A DNA stretch of 24,824 bases, taken from contig JAEZUZ010000061.1 in the NCBI GenBank assembly GCA_023443345.1, forward strand, positions 1-24,824, given 5' to 3'. Position 1 is the stretch's first letter; each line of letters opens with the position of its first letter. The notes under the pieces are model-generated. The model was not told the DNA's origin, made no database searches, and was given only the letters and a program-made list of their open reading frames with translations. Shown in pieces: positions 8,457 through 16,149 of this stretch. The position numbers and the translations under genes were made by a program. Origin of the DNA: Bacillota bacterium. Lineage in GTDB: Bacteria; Bacillota; Clostridia; Peptostreptococcales; Acidaminobacteraceae.

Positions 8457-9476
8457 CTATAAATGTATACCTGTATAGATTTGGGTTAGTGTATTTTTTA
8501 AAGCTCCAACCTCGTTCATCATCTTCTGATAATCCATTCTTATTGGACCTATTAGTGCTATTGTACCTATTGGGTTTCCTGGAGATCCATATAGTGATTC
8601 AATAACTGAAAATCCTTCGAAAAGTTCATGTCCTATTTCATGACCTATTTTTACATGTACATCTTCAATATCTGTCTTTAGAAATTCTGTCATAGCATCA
8701 TGATCTTTAAAGAACTTGAGCAATTTCTCTGGCAAATTTTCATCTATTAAATGTGCATCATTTATTAAATGCTCTCTGCCAGATATATATATTTCCTGTT
8801 TTTTAAGATCTTCTAAAGACTTCTTAAGAGGTGCCATTATGTAATCTATAAAAGTTGAAAATTCAGGTGCTATATACCTAAGCTCTCTAAACTTTTTATA
8901 ATTTAGATCACTAATACTAATTCTTGCACATGCATCAAGTAGTAGTTTGCTAAGTCTATCTAAATCTCTCTGACTATAGCCACCTACTTCAAGTTCTATT
9001 ACTTTGTAATCTTCCATATGTCCAACTAGCACAAGTAAGGTCTTATTATCAGATAATCTAATTAACTTTAGATTTCTAAGATTCTGATTGTTAAATGGTC
9101 TTCCAGTGACAATTGCTGTTAAATTGGTCCTTCTACTTAATATCTGTGAAGCTCTCTGTAACAAGTTCTTTGAGAGTCCATCAGAAGAACTAAGTTGAGA
9201 AAATACATCGTTTACATTTTGAAAGTCATTTAGTGATTCTATCAAATTGTCGATGTGAAATCTGATACCTAACTCTGAAGGAATTCTACCAGCAGATATA
9301 TGAGGCTGAACTATATAGCCTAACTCTTCTAAATCAGACATTTCGTTTCTTATAGTAGCAGCTGACAAATCTAAAAGGGTTGTCTTACTTATAGTCCTAC
9401 TTCCTGTAGGAAGACCTGTATCTATGAAGTTGTTTACTATAAATTCCAATATTTTAATCTGTCTATCTGTTAGCAT
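8457..9476 (-). CDS. hrcA: Heat-inducible transcription repressor HrcA
   Basis: A 339-residue repressor that binds CIRCE with help from GroEL. The N-terminal winged helix is typical (MLTDRQIKILEFIV, then TVSS-equivalent GSRTISK, LSAATIRNEMSDLEELGYI), followed by SAGRIPSELGIRFHID and a C-terminal GAF-like/dimerisation region with IGTIALIGPIRMDY. The ATG is 9 bases from a perfect CIRCE and has AGAGG (9481-9485) between them, so the repressor controls its own operon. Confidence 0.97.
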   Translation of the reverse strand: MLTDRQIKILEFIVNNFIDTGLPTGSRTISKTTLLDLSAATIRNEMSDLEELGYIVQPHISAGRIPSELGIRFHIDNLIESLNDFQNVNDVFSQLSSSDGLSKNLLQRASQILSRRTNLTAIVTGRPFNNQNLRNLKLIRLSDNKTLLVLVGHMEDYKVIELEVGGYSQRDLDRLSKLLLDACARISISDLNYKKFRELRYIAPEFSTFIDYIMAPLKKSLEDLKKQEIYISGREHLINDAHLIDENLPEKLLKFFKDHDAMTEFLKTDIEDVHVKIGHEIGHELFEGFSVIESLYGSPGNPIGTIALIGPIRMDYQKMMNEVGALKNTLTQIYTGIHL

Positions 9477-9485
9477 TTTTACCTC

Positions 9486-9512
9486 TTAGCACTCTTATCT
9501 ATCGAGTGCTAA
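9486..9512. promoter_or_regulatory. CIRCE operator (HrcA binding site)
   Basis: TTAGCACTC (9486-9494), nine bases, GAGTGCTAA (9504-9512) is an exact match to the CIRCE consensus. It begins just before the hrcA ribosome-binding site and covers the predicted transcription start of the hrcA operon. Confidence 0.98.
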
Positions 9513-9516
9513 CTCT

Positions 9517-9544
9517 ATTATACCCCCTTAATCATAAAAGTCAA
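9517..9544 (-). promoter_or_regulatory. Sigma-A promoter of hrcA-grpE-dnaK-dnaJ
   Basis: TTGACT (9539-9544, 5 of 6), 16-base spacer, perfect TATAAT (9517-9522) on the minus strand. The expected start falls near 9510, inside CIRCE, which fits repression by HrcA. Confidence 0.9.
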
Positions 9545-9565
9545 CAAAAAAATAAAAAATAAAAT

Positions 9566-9593
9566 AAAAAAACCAAGGAAAAATTCCTTGGTT
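9566..9593 (-). terminator. Intrinsic terminator of the feo operon
   Basis: A perfect 10-base-pair stem AACCAAGGAA/TTCCTTGGTT (9571-9580 and 9584-9593) with a 3-base loop. The minus strand continues into a T-run (9566-9572); the plus strand also has six Ts after the stem. It touches the stop codon of the small Cys-rich gene and separates feo from the hrcA promoter. Confidence 0.9.
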
Positions 9594-9741
9594 ATTTTTT
9601 ACCTTTAATTTTCAACTCTACAGTGTTGGGTTTACAATGCGGACAGCTTCCACACTGACCAGCTTTAGTGTTGATGTATATTTTTTTAACAATTAATAGC
9701 ATTAGCACTACTACTATAGCAATTATAATTATATCTACCAT
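9592..9741 (-). CDS. FeoB-associated Cys-rich small membrane protein
   Basis: A 49-residue reading frame starting at ATG 9741, two bases after the feoB stop, with AGAGAAG upstream inside the end of feoB. The product has an N-terminal membrane helix (residues about 3-18, IIIIAIVVVLMLLIV), then a short Lys-rich stretch and the cysteine cluster CGSCPHC (C30, C33, C36), ending in basic residues. This matches the small FeoB-associated Cys-rich membrane proteins found after feoB in many Firmicutes, where they are thought to assist ferrous iron transport; the exact role is not established. The stop codon lies in the terminator stem. Confidence 0.85.
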   Translation of the reverse strand: MVDIIIIAIVVVLMLLIVKKIYINTKAGQCGSCPHCKPNTVELKIKGKK

Positions 9742-9743
9742 CT

Positions 9744-11888
9744 TTAAACTTCTCTATTTCTTCTTTCAAAAATAGAACTAAAAATTATAAACATAAATGC
9801 CAATACTAAGAATCCTATAAATATATATAAAGTTATATCTCCACCTGAAACTACATCGTTTTCTGAAACTTCTTCAAGTAGACTACTATCAAGAACGATA
9901 GGTTTTACAGCATTTGTTCCTGCAAATATTAGATTTCCAATTAAATTGGTAAGCGCTGCTAATATATAAGCTAGACCTGTCTGGAAAGCAAGTGTAAATC
10001 CTAAAATTTTCCAACTTCCAAACTCTCTTTTCATAGCTCCAATAGCTGCAACACATGGCGCAGCAAATATTGTAAATATCATAAAGCTGAATGCTGTAAC
10101 CTGACTAAATACAATATCAGCACTTTGACCAATAACTGCAAATGTTGAAACAACTACTTCTTTAGCAAGCATTCCTGTAACTGTTGCAACAGGGCCAACC
10201 CAATCATTGCCAAATCCTAAAGGTATAAAGATATATCTGATAACTCCACCAATTGAAGCTAGTATTGAATCGTTGATTCCTTCTTCTCCTAAATATGTCA
10301 AATTCCATGAGAAGTTAGAAAGAACCCAAATCACAACATTACATAGGAAAATTATTGTACCAGCTTTAATAATAAAGCTCTTTGCTCTATCCCACATAAG
10401 TCTTAGAACTGCTTTTGCACTTGGAAGTGAGTATGGTGGAAGTTCTAGTATAAATGATGCTGGCTCACCTTTAAATGTATCAAATCTCTTTAGAGTTAGT
10501 CCAGATATTATTATAAATATAATTGCAATAATATATATTGAAGGTCCAACCCATGTGTGTTCTGAGAATAACATAGCAATAAACATCGCAAATACCGGCA
10601 GTTTAGCACCACATGGCATAAAAGGTGTAAGCATTATTGTCATTCTTCTATCTTGTTCACTCTCAATTGTTCTGCTTGCCATAACTCCAGGTATTGAACA
10701 ACCTGTACCAATTAACATAGGAATAAATGACTTACCAGAAAGGCCAAACTTTCTAAATAGTCTATCCATGATAAAAGCGACCCTTGCCATATAGCCACTA
10801 TTTTCAAGTATAGCTAGGAAGAAGAATAATATCATAAGCTGAGGAACAAATGTAGCTATAGCTCCAACACCACCTATGACTCCATTTGTTACAAGTGCAA
10901 CTACAGCTTCTCCTGCTCCGATTGAGCTTAAAAATTCACCTACAGTTTCCTGAATGCTCTCAAATGTACTTTCAACAAAGCCTATTGTATAGTCTCCTAC
11001 TGTTCTAATAGAGACATAGTATATTACCCACATTATTCCTATGAATATAGGTAGAGCTATCCATTTATTAGTAAGTATTTTGTCTAATTTATCTGATAAA
11101 GTCTGCTTAGTAAACTTTTGGTTTGAGCTAACTGAACTTATAGAAGAAACTATAAATTCATATCTTGAATTAGTAATAATTGATTCTGTATCTTCATCAT
11201 ACTTATTGCTAATTTCTTCTATTTGATCTAGATATTTTTCATGAATTTCATTTAAATTGTGCTTATCCATAAAATCTTTATCAGATTCAAATATCTTTAT
11301 AGCATAAAATACTTTTCTTGTATCTTCTATATCTATTTCAGAGGAAATCTTATCTATAAGTTGTTCAATATCACTAGAATATTTAACTTTCTTAGGAGAA
11401 TATTTTTTAATATCATAATTAGATAATGTCTGAATTAATTCCTTTACTCCTTTAGATTTCTTAGCTACTATCTCACAAACTTTAACCCCAAATTTTTCTT
11501 CTATTTCTTTTGTATTTATATTTATTTTATTTGCCTTTGTAATATCTAATTTATTTAAAGCTACAATTACAGGTATACCTGTTTCAATAAGCTGTGTTGT
11601 AAGATATAGATTTCTCTCTAAATTTGAAGCATCAACTATATTTAAAATCACATCTGGATTTTCATCTAATATGAAATCCCTAGTTATAATCTCTTCTAAT
11701 GAGTATGGTGAAAGAGAATAAACTCCTGGCAAGTCCACAATAGTTAGCTCCTTATGTGCTCTTACTTTACCTTCCTTCTTCTCAATTGTAACTCCAGGCC
11801 AGTTCCCAACATGTTGATTACTACCAGTTAGTTCATTAAAAAGAGTGGTTTTACCACTATTAGGATTTCCAACTAATCCTATTCTCAT
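9744..11888 (-). CDS. feoB: Ferrous iron transport protein B
   Basis: A full-length 714-residue Fe(II) permease with an N-terminal cytoplasmic G domain: P-loop GNPNSGKT (7-14), switch region VGNWPGVTIE, G3 DLPG (52-55) and G4 NKLD (112-115). A helical GDI-like spacer follows, then two Gate repeats and membrane helices. The Gate region carries IGTGCSIPGVMASR and MPCGAKLPVF, with conserved cysteines proposed to line the iron path. Another conserved stretch, CVAAIGAMKREFGSWK, is near the C-terminus. It starts 8 bases after feoA and is transcribed with two feoA genes and the Cys-rich peptide. The upstream Fur-like sites predict induction by iron shortage. Confidence 0.97.
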   Translation of the reverse strand: MRIGLVGNPNSGKTTLFNELTGSNQHVGNWPGVTIEKKEGKVRAHKELTIVDLPGVYSLSPYSLEEIITRDFILDENPDVILNIVDASNLERNLYLTTQLIETGIPVIVALNKLDITKANKININTKEIEEKFGVKVCEIVAKKSKGVKELIQTLSNYDIKKYSPKKVKYSSDIEQLIDKISSEIDIEDTRKVFYAIKIFESDKDFMDKHNLNEIHEKYLDQIEEISNKYDEDTESIITNSRYEFIVSSISSVSSNQKFTKQTLSDKLDKILTNKWIALPIFIGIMWVIYYVSIRTVGDYTIGFVESTFESIQETVGEFLSSIGAGEAVVALVTNGVIGGVGAIATFVPQLMILFFFLAILENSGYMARVAFIMDRLFRKFGLSGKSFIPMLIGTGCSIPGVMASRTIESEQDRRMTIMLTPFMPCGAKLPVFAMFIAMLFSEHTWVGPSIYIIAIIFIIISGLTLKRFDTFKGEPASFILELPPYSLPSAKAVLRLMWDRAKSFIIKAGTIIFLCNVVIWVLSNFSWNLTYLGEEGINDSILASIGGVIRYIFIPLGFGNDWVGPVATVTGMLAKEVVVSTFAVIGQSADIVFSQVTAFSFMIFTIFAAPCVAAIGAMKREFGSWKILGFTLAFQTGLAYILAALTNLIGNLIFAGTNAVKPIVLDSSLLEEVSENDVVSGGDITLYIFIGFLVLAFMFIIFSSIFERRNREV

Positions 11889-11896
11889 AGTTCCTC

Positions 11897-12115
11897 CTAC
11901 ACTACCTCAATATACTGAGCGTCAGCCTTCCTAATAGAAAGGTTGTACCCTCTGACAACTACATTTAAAGGATCACCAAGCGGAGCAATAGATTGAACAT
12001 AGATTTCTGATCCCTTTATGATACCCATGTCCATAATTCTTCTCTTAAGTGCTCTATCTCCACCAATAGAAGATACTTTTACCTTCTTCATAAGTGCTAC
12101 TTCACTTAATTTCAT
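11897..12115 (-). CDS. feoA: FeoA-type SH3-like ferrous iron transport protein (second copy)
   Basis: Small cytosolic FeoA domain protein of 72 residues from the chosen start (MKLSEVALMKKVKV...). The frame reaches an ATG at 12130, but AGGAGG (12122-12127) lies inside that extension, so the real start is one of the two tandem ATGs at 12118 or 12115; spacing favours 12115. FeoA hallmarks are the GGDRALKRRIMDMGIIKGSEI core and the APLGDPLNVVVRGYNLSIRKADAQYI ending. It probably binds FeoB and modulates transport. It overlaps the first feoA by about 14 bases, indicating coupling. Confidence 0.93.
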   Translation of the reverse strand: MKLSEVALMKKVKVSSIGGDRALKRRIMDMGIIKGSEIYVQSIAPLGDPLNVVVRGYNLSIRKADAQYIEVV

Positions 12116-12335
12116 CATTGACCTCCTCAACGATTATTTTAGATGCTAAACTTTTATTTATTGCAATTCTAGAGTCTTTAACTTTCAAAATTACATCTCC
12201 AGCCCCATTGGTTACAATATTTACTTTACACCCAACGGAAATACCTAAGTTTTGCAAATGTTTTTTGTCTTTTTCCCTAGCATTAACTCTTGTGATTAAA
12301 AGAAGTTCGCCAGCTTTAGCAAAAATCAATGGCAT
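12102..12335 (-). CDS. feoA: FeoA-type SH3-like protein (first copy)
   Basis: A 77-residue SH3-like FeoA domain (LLLITRVNAREKDKKHLQNLGISVGCKVNIV, then VILKVKDSRIAINKSLASKI). It is more divergent from classic FeoA than its downstream neighbour, so the two are not recent duplicates. GAGG (12342-12345) precedes the ATG. It is the first gene of the iron-uptake operon. Tandem feoA genes before feoB are common in Firmicutes; a division of labour between them is unproven. Confidence 0.92.
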   Translation of the reverse strand: MPLIFAKAGELLLITRVNAREKDKKHLQNLGISVGCKVNIVTNGAGDVILKVKDSRIAINKSLASKIIVEEVNDEIK

Positions 12336-12354
12336 AATACACCTCTACTAAAGT

Positions 12355-12383
12355 ATGTTAATAAATATTATCAATTATATCAA
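12355..12383 (-). promoter_or_regulatory. Candidate promoter of the feo operon
   Basis: TTGATA (12378-12383, 5 of 6), 17-base spacer, TAACAT (12355-12360, 4 of 6) on the minus strand. The start would fall near 12348, leaving a short leader with the ribosome-binding site. A TATAAT at 12374-12379 is the alternative -10, but its only -35 match is 14 bases away. Confidence 0.5.
12358..12374. promoter_or_regulatory. Fur-like box over the feo -10/spacer
   Basis: On the minus strand, TGATAAT-A-TTTATTA matches the 7-1-7 Fur consensus (TGATAAT-N-ATTATCA) at 12 of 14 positions. It lies within the candidate feo promoter. Confidence 0.5.
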
Positions 12384-12399
12384 TGAAATTTATTATCAA
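12383..12399. promoter_or_regulatory. Fur-like box at the feo -35
   Basis: On the minus strand, TGATAAT-A-AATTTCA matches 12 of 14 positions of the 7-1-7 Fur consensus. It abuts the candidate -35 element. Confidence 0.5.
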
Positions 12400-12418
12400 T
12401 TAGGTTTAAAGAAGCATT

Positions 12419-12435
12419 TTGATAATAAATATCAA
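12419..12435. promoter_or_regulatory. Best Fur-like box upstream of feo
   Basis: TTGATA-N5-TATCAA is a perfect palindrome; the core TGATAAT-A-AATATCA matches 13 of 14 positions of the 7-1-7 Fur consensus. It sits 36 bases upstream of the -35-proximal site. Confidence 0.6.
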
Positions 12436-12449
12436 TTTAAAATATAAAT

Positions 12450-12474
12450 AAAAAATCCCCCTTCGTGGGGGATT
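12450..12474 (-). terminator. Intrinsic terminator of the lepA-hemW-ATPase unit
   Basis: An 8-base-pair stem AATCCCCC/GGGGGATT (12454-12461 and 12467-12474) with a 5-base loop, followed on the minus strand by a six-T run. It begins 5 bases after the ATPase stop codon. Confidence 0.9.
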
Positions 12475-12478
12475 AATA

Positions 12479-15037
12479 TTAACCTTTTACTATTAATTTT
12501 CTTAACTCTGTTATCACTAAAGGAACTACGCTTAAAATAGCTACAAGTATCCACTGGCTAATTCCTATATTCTCTAATTTAAATATACGAGCTATAGGAG
12601 ATACTGTTACCATAAGCACTTCTATAATTATTGATATAACAAATGTAAATAGATACACTCTATTACTAAATATACCTTTTTTAAATAAACTTCCTTCACT
12701 TCTAACATTTGCTCCGTGAACTAATTGTGTAAGAGCAAGAGTTAGGAAAGCAACTGTTTGAGCTTGCACAAGATTTTGTGGATCAATTCTATATGTTATT
12801 ATAAATGCCGCCAGTGATAGGCCTCCTATAAATAGACCTTCAAATAACATTATCAATATAGTCTTTGTATTAAAGATTCCTTCCTTTGATGACTTAGGAG
12901 GCTTCTTCATTACATCGCTATCTTCTCCTTCAAATCCAAGAGCAAGTGCTGGCATACCATCTGATATTAAATTTATCCAAAGTATGTGAATAGGAAGAAG
13001 CGGCATAGGAAGACCAAGCAACATAGTTGCAACTATTGCTATAATCTCGCCTAGGTTACAAGATAGCAGATATCTTATAGTTCTTTTGATATTGTCATAT
13101 ATAGTTCTTCCTCCTCTAATTGCAGAAACTATAGTTGAAAAATCATCGTCCATAAGAATCATGTGTGCTGCTTCTCTTGATACATCAGTTCCACTCTTAC
13201 CCATAGCAATACCAATGTCTGCCATCTTAATAGCTGGTGCATCATTTACACCATCTCCTGTCATAGCTACGATATTGTCTTTCTTTTGCCATGTTGATAC
13301 TATTCTTCTCTTTTGCTCTGGTGCAACTCTAGCATATATTCTGATCTTCTCAATTTTTTCAAATAAATCTTCATCACTTATCTGATCTAACTCTAGCCCT
13401 GTAATAGCTAGATGCTCATTAGGATCATATAGACCTATATTTTGTCCTATAGCCTTAGCTGTATCTAAATGATCTCCTGTTATCATTACAGGAATAACTC
13501 CTGCACTCTTACATTCCATGATAGCTTCTCTTACTGAAACTCTTGGAGGATCTATCATTGCAACCATACCGATATAGCATAGTGACATTTCATTTAATTC
13601 TTCTAAATTGTCCCTATAAGTCTTTCTTGCTAAAGATAAAACTCTAAGTGCCTTATCTGTATATTCTGAGTTTTTCTCTAATATCTCTAATTTTATTCTC
13701 TCATCTAACTCTACTTCATTTAAATTTGAGTCAAGATATGTTGTACATCTATCAAGAATGTTATCAAGTGCACCCTTAGTATACTGGATATATCTTCCAT
13801 CTACATCATTAACTGTACTCATCATCTTTCTATGAGAGTCAAATCCTATTTCATCAATTCTTCTATAATTTTTCTTTAGTTCTCTAAAATCAACTTCCTG
13901 AGACTGAGCCCATCTAATTAGAGCTACTTCTGTAGGATCTCCAAAAGATCTCTCCCCATCTACATCTGCATCATTACAAAGTACCATACCTCTTATTAAG
14001 TGAGATATGTCTGCATAAGTAGAGAATTCCTGTACAGTCATCTTATTCTGGGTAAGAGTTCCTGTCTTATCTGTACATATTACTGAAGCACTACCTAAAG
14101 TCTCAACTGAAGATAGACCTTTAACTACTGCATTTTGCTTAGATAACCTAGAAGTTCCAAGTGCAAGTACAATACTTACAACTGTAGGTAGACCTTCAGG
14201 AATTGCAGCTACAGCAATTGTCACTGCAATAAGGAGCATTTCGAACTTATCTCTTTCTTGAAGAATCCCAAGTCCAAATATAAGTATAGCTAGCACTATA
14301 ACAAGTACTGCAAGTAGCTTGCCTACTTTATCTAATTTAACCTGTAATGGTGTCTTAGACTCTTCTTGACTCATTACCATAAAAGCTATCTTGCCGATCT
14401 CTGTAGACATAGCTGTATTAGTAACTACAAATTTAGCATGACCTCTTGTTACAACTGTAGAGGCAAATACTAAATTTTTTCTATCAGCTATAGGTATATT
14501 GTCACTTGCTACAAATTCAGGATCTTTGTCAACTGCAACAGCTTCTCCTGTTAGCACGCTTTCATCAACCTGCAGATTGAAACTTTCAATAATTCTTCCA
14601 TCTGCTGGTACTATATCTCCAGTCTCAAGTAGAACTATATCTCCAACTACTAGTTCTTCAGAACTTACATATACTTTTGATCCATCTCTTAGCACAAGCG
14701 AATTGCTTGCAGACAAATCTTTTAGCGACTTAACTGCCCTTTTTGCCTGTACTTCTTGGATTGTACCAATAACTGCATTTAGAAATATTATTGCAAGTAT
14801 AAGAATAGCATCTGTATACTCCTTTAATGCAACAGATAAAATAGCAGCTAGTATAAGCACCAATATCATTACATCCTTAAAACTCTTAAAGAAAATGCTA
14901 AATATTGATTGTTCCTGTTCTACAACTATTGTATTTCTTCCATTTTCAATCAAACGTTGCTGAGCTACTTCGTTTGAGAGTCCATTTATACTAGAACCCA
15001 ATTCTAATAATGAACTTTCTATATCTTTTCTATACAT
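12479..15037 (-). CDS. P-type ATPase, Ca2+-transporting type (P2A)
   Basis: An 852-residue cation pump with an N-terminal actuator segment, TGE dephosphorylation motif (163-165), transmembrane-4 motif AIPEGLP (about 278-284), and the phosphorylated Asp in DKTGT (D323). TGDH and the hinge MTGDGVNDAP follow. The helix-5/6 residues NLGEIIAI and WINLISDGMPALALGFE match calcium-site positions of SERCA-like pumps (PEGLP, N..E, N..SDG). Length is normal for bacterial P2A enzymes. It probably exports Ca2+ from the cytosol; Mn2+ or other cations cannot be excluded. It starts 8 bases after the hemW stop, with AGGAG overlapping that stop, so it belongs to the lepA transcript. It is not usually found there. 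Confidence 0.93.
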   Translation of the reverse strand: MYRKDIESSLLELGSSINGLSNEVAQQRLIENGRNTIVVEQEQSIFSIFFKSFKDVMILVLILAAILSVALKEYTDAILILAIIFLNAVIGTIQEVQAKRAVKSLKDLSASNSLVLRDGSKVYVSSEELVVGDIVLLETGDIVPADGRIIESFNLQVDESVLTGEAVAVDKDPEFVASDNIPIADRKNLVFASTVVTRGHAKFVVTNTAMSTEIGKIAFMVMSQEESKTPLQVKLDKVGKLLAVLVIVLAILIFGLGILQERDKFEMLLIAVTIAVAAIPEGLPTVVSIVLALGTSRLSKQNAVVKGLSSVETLGSASVICTDKTGTLTQNKMTVQEFSTYADISHLIRGMVLCNDADVDGERSFGDPTEVALIRWAQSQEVDFRELKKNYRRIDEIGFDSHRKMMSTVNDVDGRYIQYTKGALDNILDRCTTYLDSNLNEVELDERIKLEILEKNSEYTDKALRVLSLARKTYRDNLEELNEMSLCYIGMVAMIDPPRVSVREAIMECKSAGVIPVMITGDHLDTAKAIGQNIGLYDPNEHLAITGLELDQISDEDLFEKIEKIRIYARVAPEQKRRIVSTWQKKDNIVAMTGDGVNDAPAIKMADIGIAMGKSGTDVSREAAHMILMDDDFSTIVSAIRGGRTIYDNIKRTIRYLLSCNLGEIIAIVATMLLGLPMPLLPIHILWINLISDGMPALALGFEGEDSDVMKKPPKSSKEGIFNTKTILIMLFEGLFIGGLSLAAFIITYRIDPQNLVQAQTVAFLTLALTQLVHGANVRSEGSLFKKGIFSNRVYLFTFVISIIIEVLMVTVSPIARIFKLENIGISQWILVAILSVVPLVITELRKLIVKG

Positions 15038-15045
15038 TTCTACTC

Positions 15046-16149
15046 CTATCTCGTTTGAATTACTCTCTCTATTATATCAAGAATAAATATATTAATCAAA
15101 AACATAGCTTTATCACTCAATTTAAATCCATTTTCTGTTGGAATAAAATTTTCTAAATCTATATTTTCTTTTATATATTCTCTATCTATTTCAAGGCCAA
15201 ATTTATCTCTTAGATAGTCTAAATTTATTCCATCTAAACATCTTAAAGATAACATTATATATTCTTCAAATTTAGAATTGTCATCTATTAATTCACTAAA
15301 TTCAATTGGCTTTAACTTTTTCTGAACAAGTTCTAAATATCTATCTATATTTCCTGTATTTGTATATCTAGTATTGGAAATATATCCACTGCTTGATAAC
15401 CCAAATCCATAATACTCTCTTGATCGCCAATAATTGAGATTATGTTTTGAATACTGATTATTTTTAGCAAAGTTTGAAACCTCATAATGTTCATACCCCA
15501 TATATTTAAGATAGGAACATATTCTGAAATATTCTTCGCTCTGCTTATCTTCATTATATTTTGTAATTTTAGCTATAGGAAGATGTTCATATATCTCTAA
15601 TGGATAGAAAGACATATGTTCTATTTCTCCAATTTTAGAGAAAATTTCTTTGATATCGAAATCTATTCCATCTATTCCATAAATAAAATCTACATTTACT
15701 CTTTTAAAGTATTTTCTAATTAATTCAAGCTTGTCAATAGCTAATTTAGAACTATGTATTCTTCCTAAAATATTTAAAGTAGAATCATCAAGCGATTGAA
15801 TTCCCATGCTTATTCTATCTACCCCAAATTCTCTAAGAAGTCTCAACTTTTTTTCATCTACACTCTCTGGATTTACCTCAAATGTAAACTCTTCAACTTT
15901 TGTACTTAATCTCTTATTTATTTCTAATAATAACTTTTTAGTATTTTCATAGCTAATTGAACTAGGAGTTCCTCCCCCTATGTATATAGTGCTTACATTT
16001 TTAAAAGAATCAGGATATAAATCAAATTCTTCAATAAGTGTATTTATATATCTATCTTCTAAATTTCTATCAATACCTGTACAGAAGTCACAGTAGCTAC
16101 ATCTCTTTTTACAAAATGGTATGTGTATATATATAGATCTACTAATCAT
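15046..16149 (-). CDS. hemW: Radical SAM heme chaperone HemW (HemN-like)
   Basis: A 367-residue radical-SAM protein with the 4Fe-4S motif CxxxCxxC (C13, C17, C20 in HIPFCKKRCSYCDF), an extra C23, and IYIGGGTPSSI for SAM binding. The HIPFC...CDF form is that of HemW, formerly annotated as oxygen-independent coproporphyrinogen III oxidase; HemW members bind or transfer heme and lack the HemN-specific fourth ligand pattern. The C-terminal HemN-type domain is present (FEEYIMLSLRCLDGINL). Its start overlaps the lepA stop by 8 bases, the usual lepA-hemW pairing. Confidence 0.92.
   Translation of the reverse strand: MISRSIYIHIPFCKKRCSYCDFCTGIDRNLEDRYINTLIEEFDLYPDSFKNVSTIYIGGGTPSSISYENTKKLLLEINKRLSTKVEEFTFEVNPESVDEKKLRLLREFGVDRISMGIQSLDDSTLNILGRIHSSKLAIDKLELIRKYFKRVNVDFIYGIDGIDFDIKEIFSKIGEIEHMSFYPLEIYEHLPIAKITKYNEDKQSEEYFRICSYLKYMGYEHYEVSNFAKNNQYSKHNLNYWRSREYYGFGLSSSGYISNTRYTNTGNIDRYLELVQKKLKPIEFSELIDDNSKFEEYIMLSLRCLDGINLDYLRDKFGLEIDREYIKENIDLENFIPTENGFKLSDKAMFLINIFILDIIERVIQTR

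Noticed and set aside
10207..10794. A 195-codon plus-strand open frame opposite feoB
   Set aside because: It is antisense to the conserved Gate region of feoB, has no ribosome-binding site, and its composition is that of a reverse-strand shadow.
12116..12130. Longer start for the second feoA at 12130
   Set aside because: The extra codons are the AGGAGG ribosome-binding site itself; the tandem ATGs at 12118/12115 fit spacing and family length.
12374..12399. TTGATA-N14-TATAAT as the feo promoter
   Set aside because: A 14-base spacer is too short for sigma-A; the TTGATA-N17-TAACAT pair fits better.
14499..14963. A 154-codon plus-strand open frame opposite the Ca2+-type ATPase
   Set aside because: It is Ser/Thr-rich low-complexity shadow coding over the conserved actuator region of the ATPase, with no start signals.
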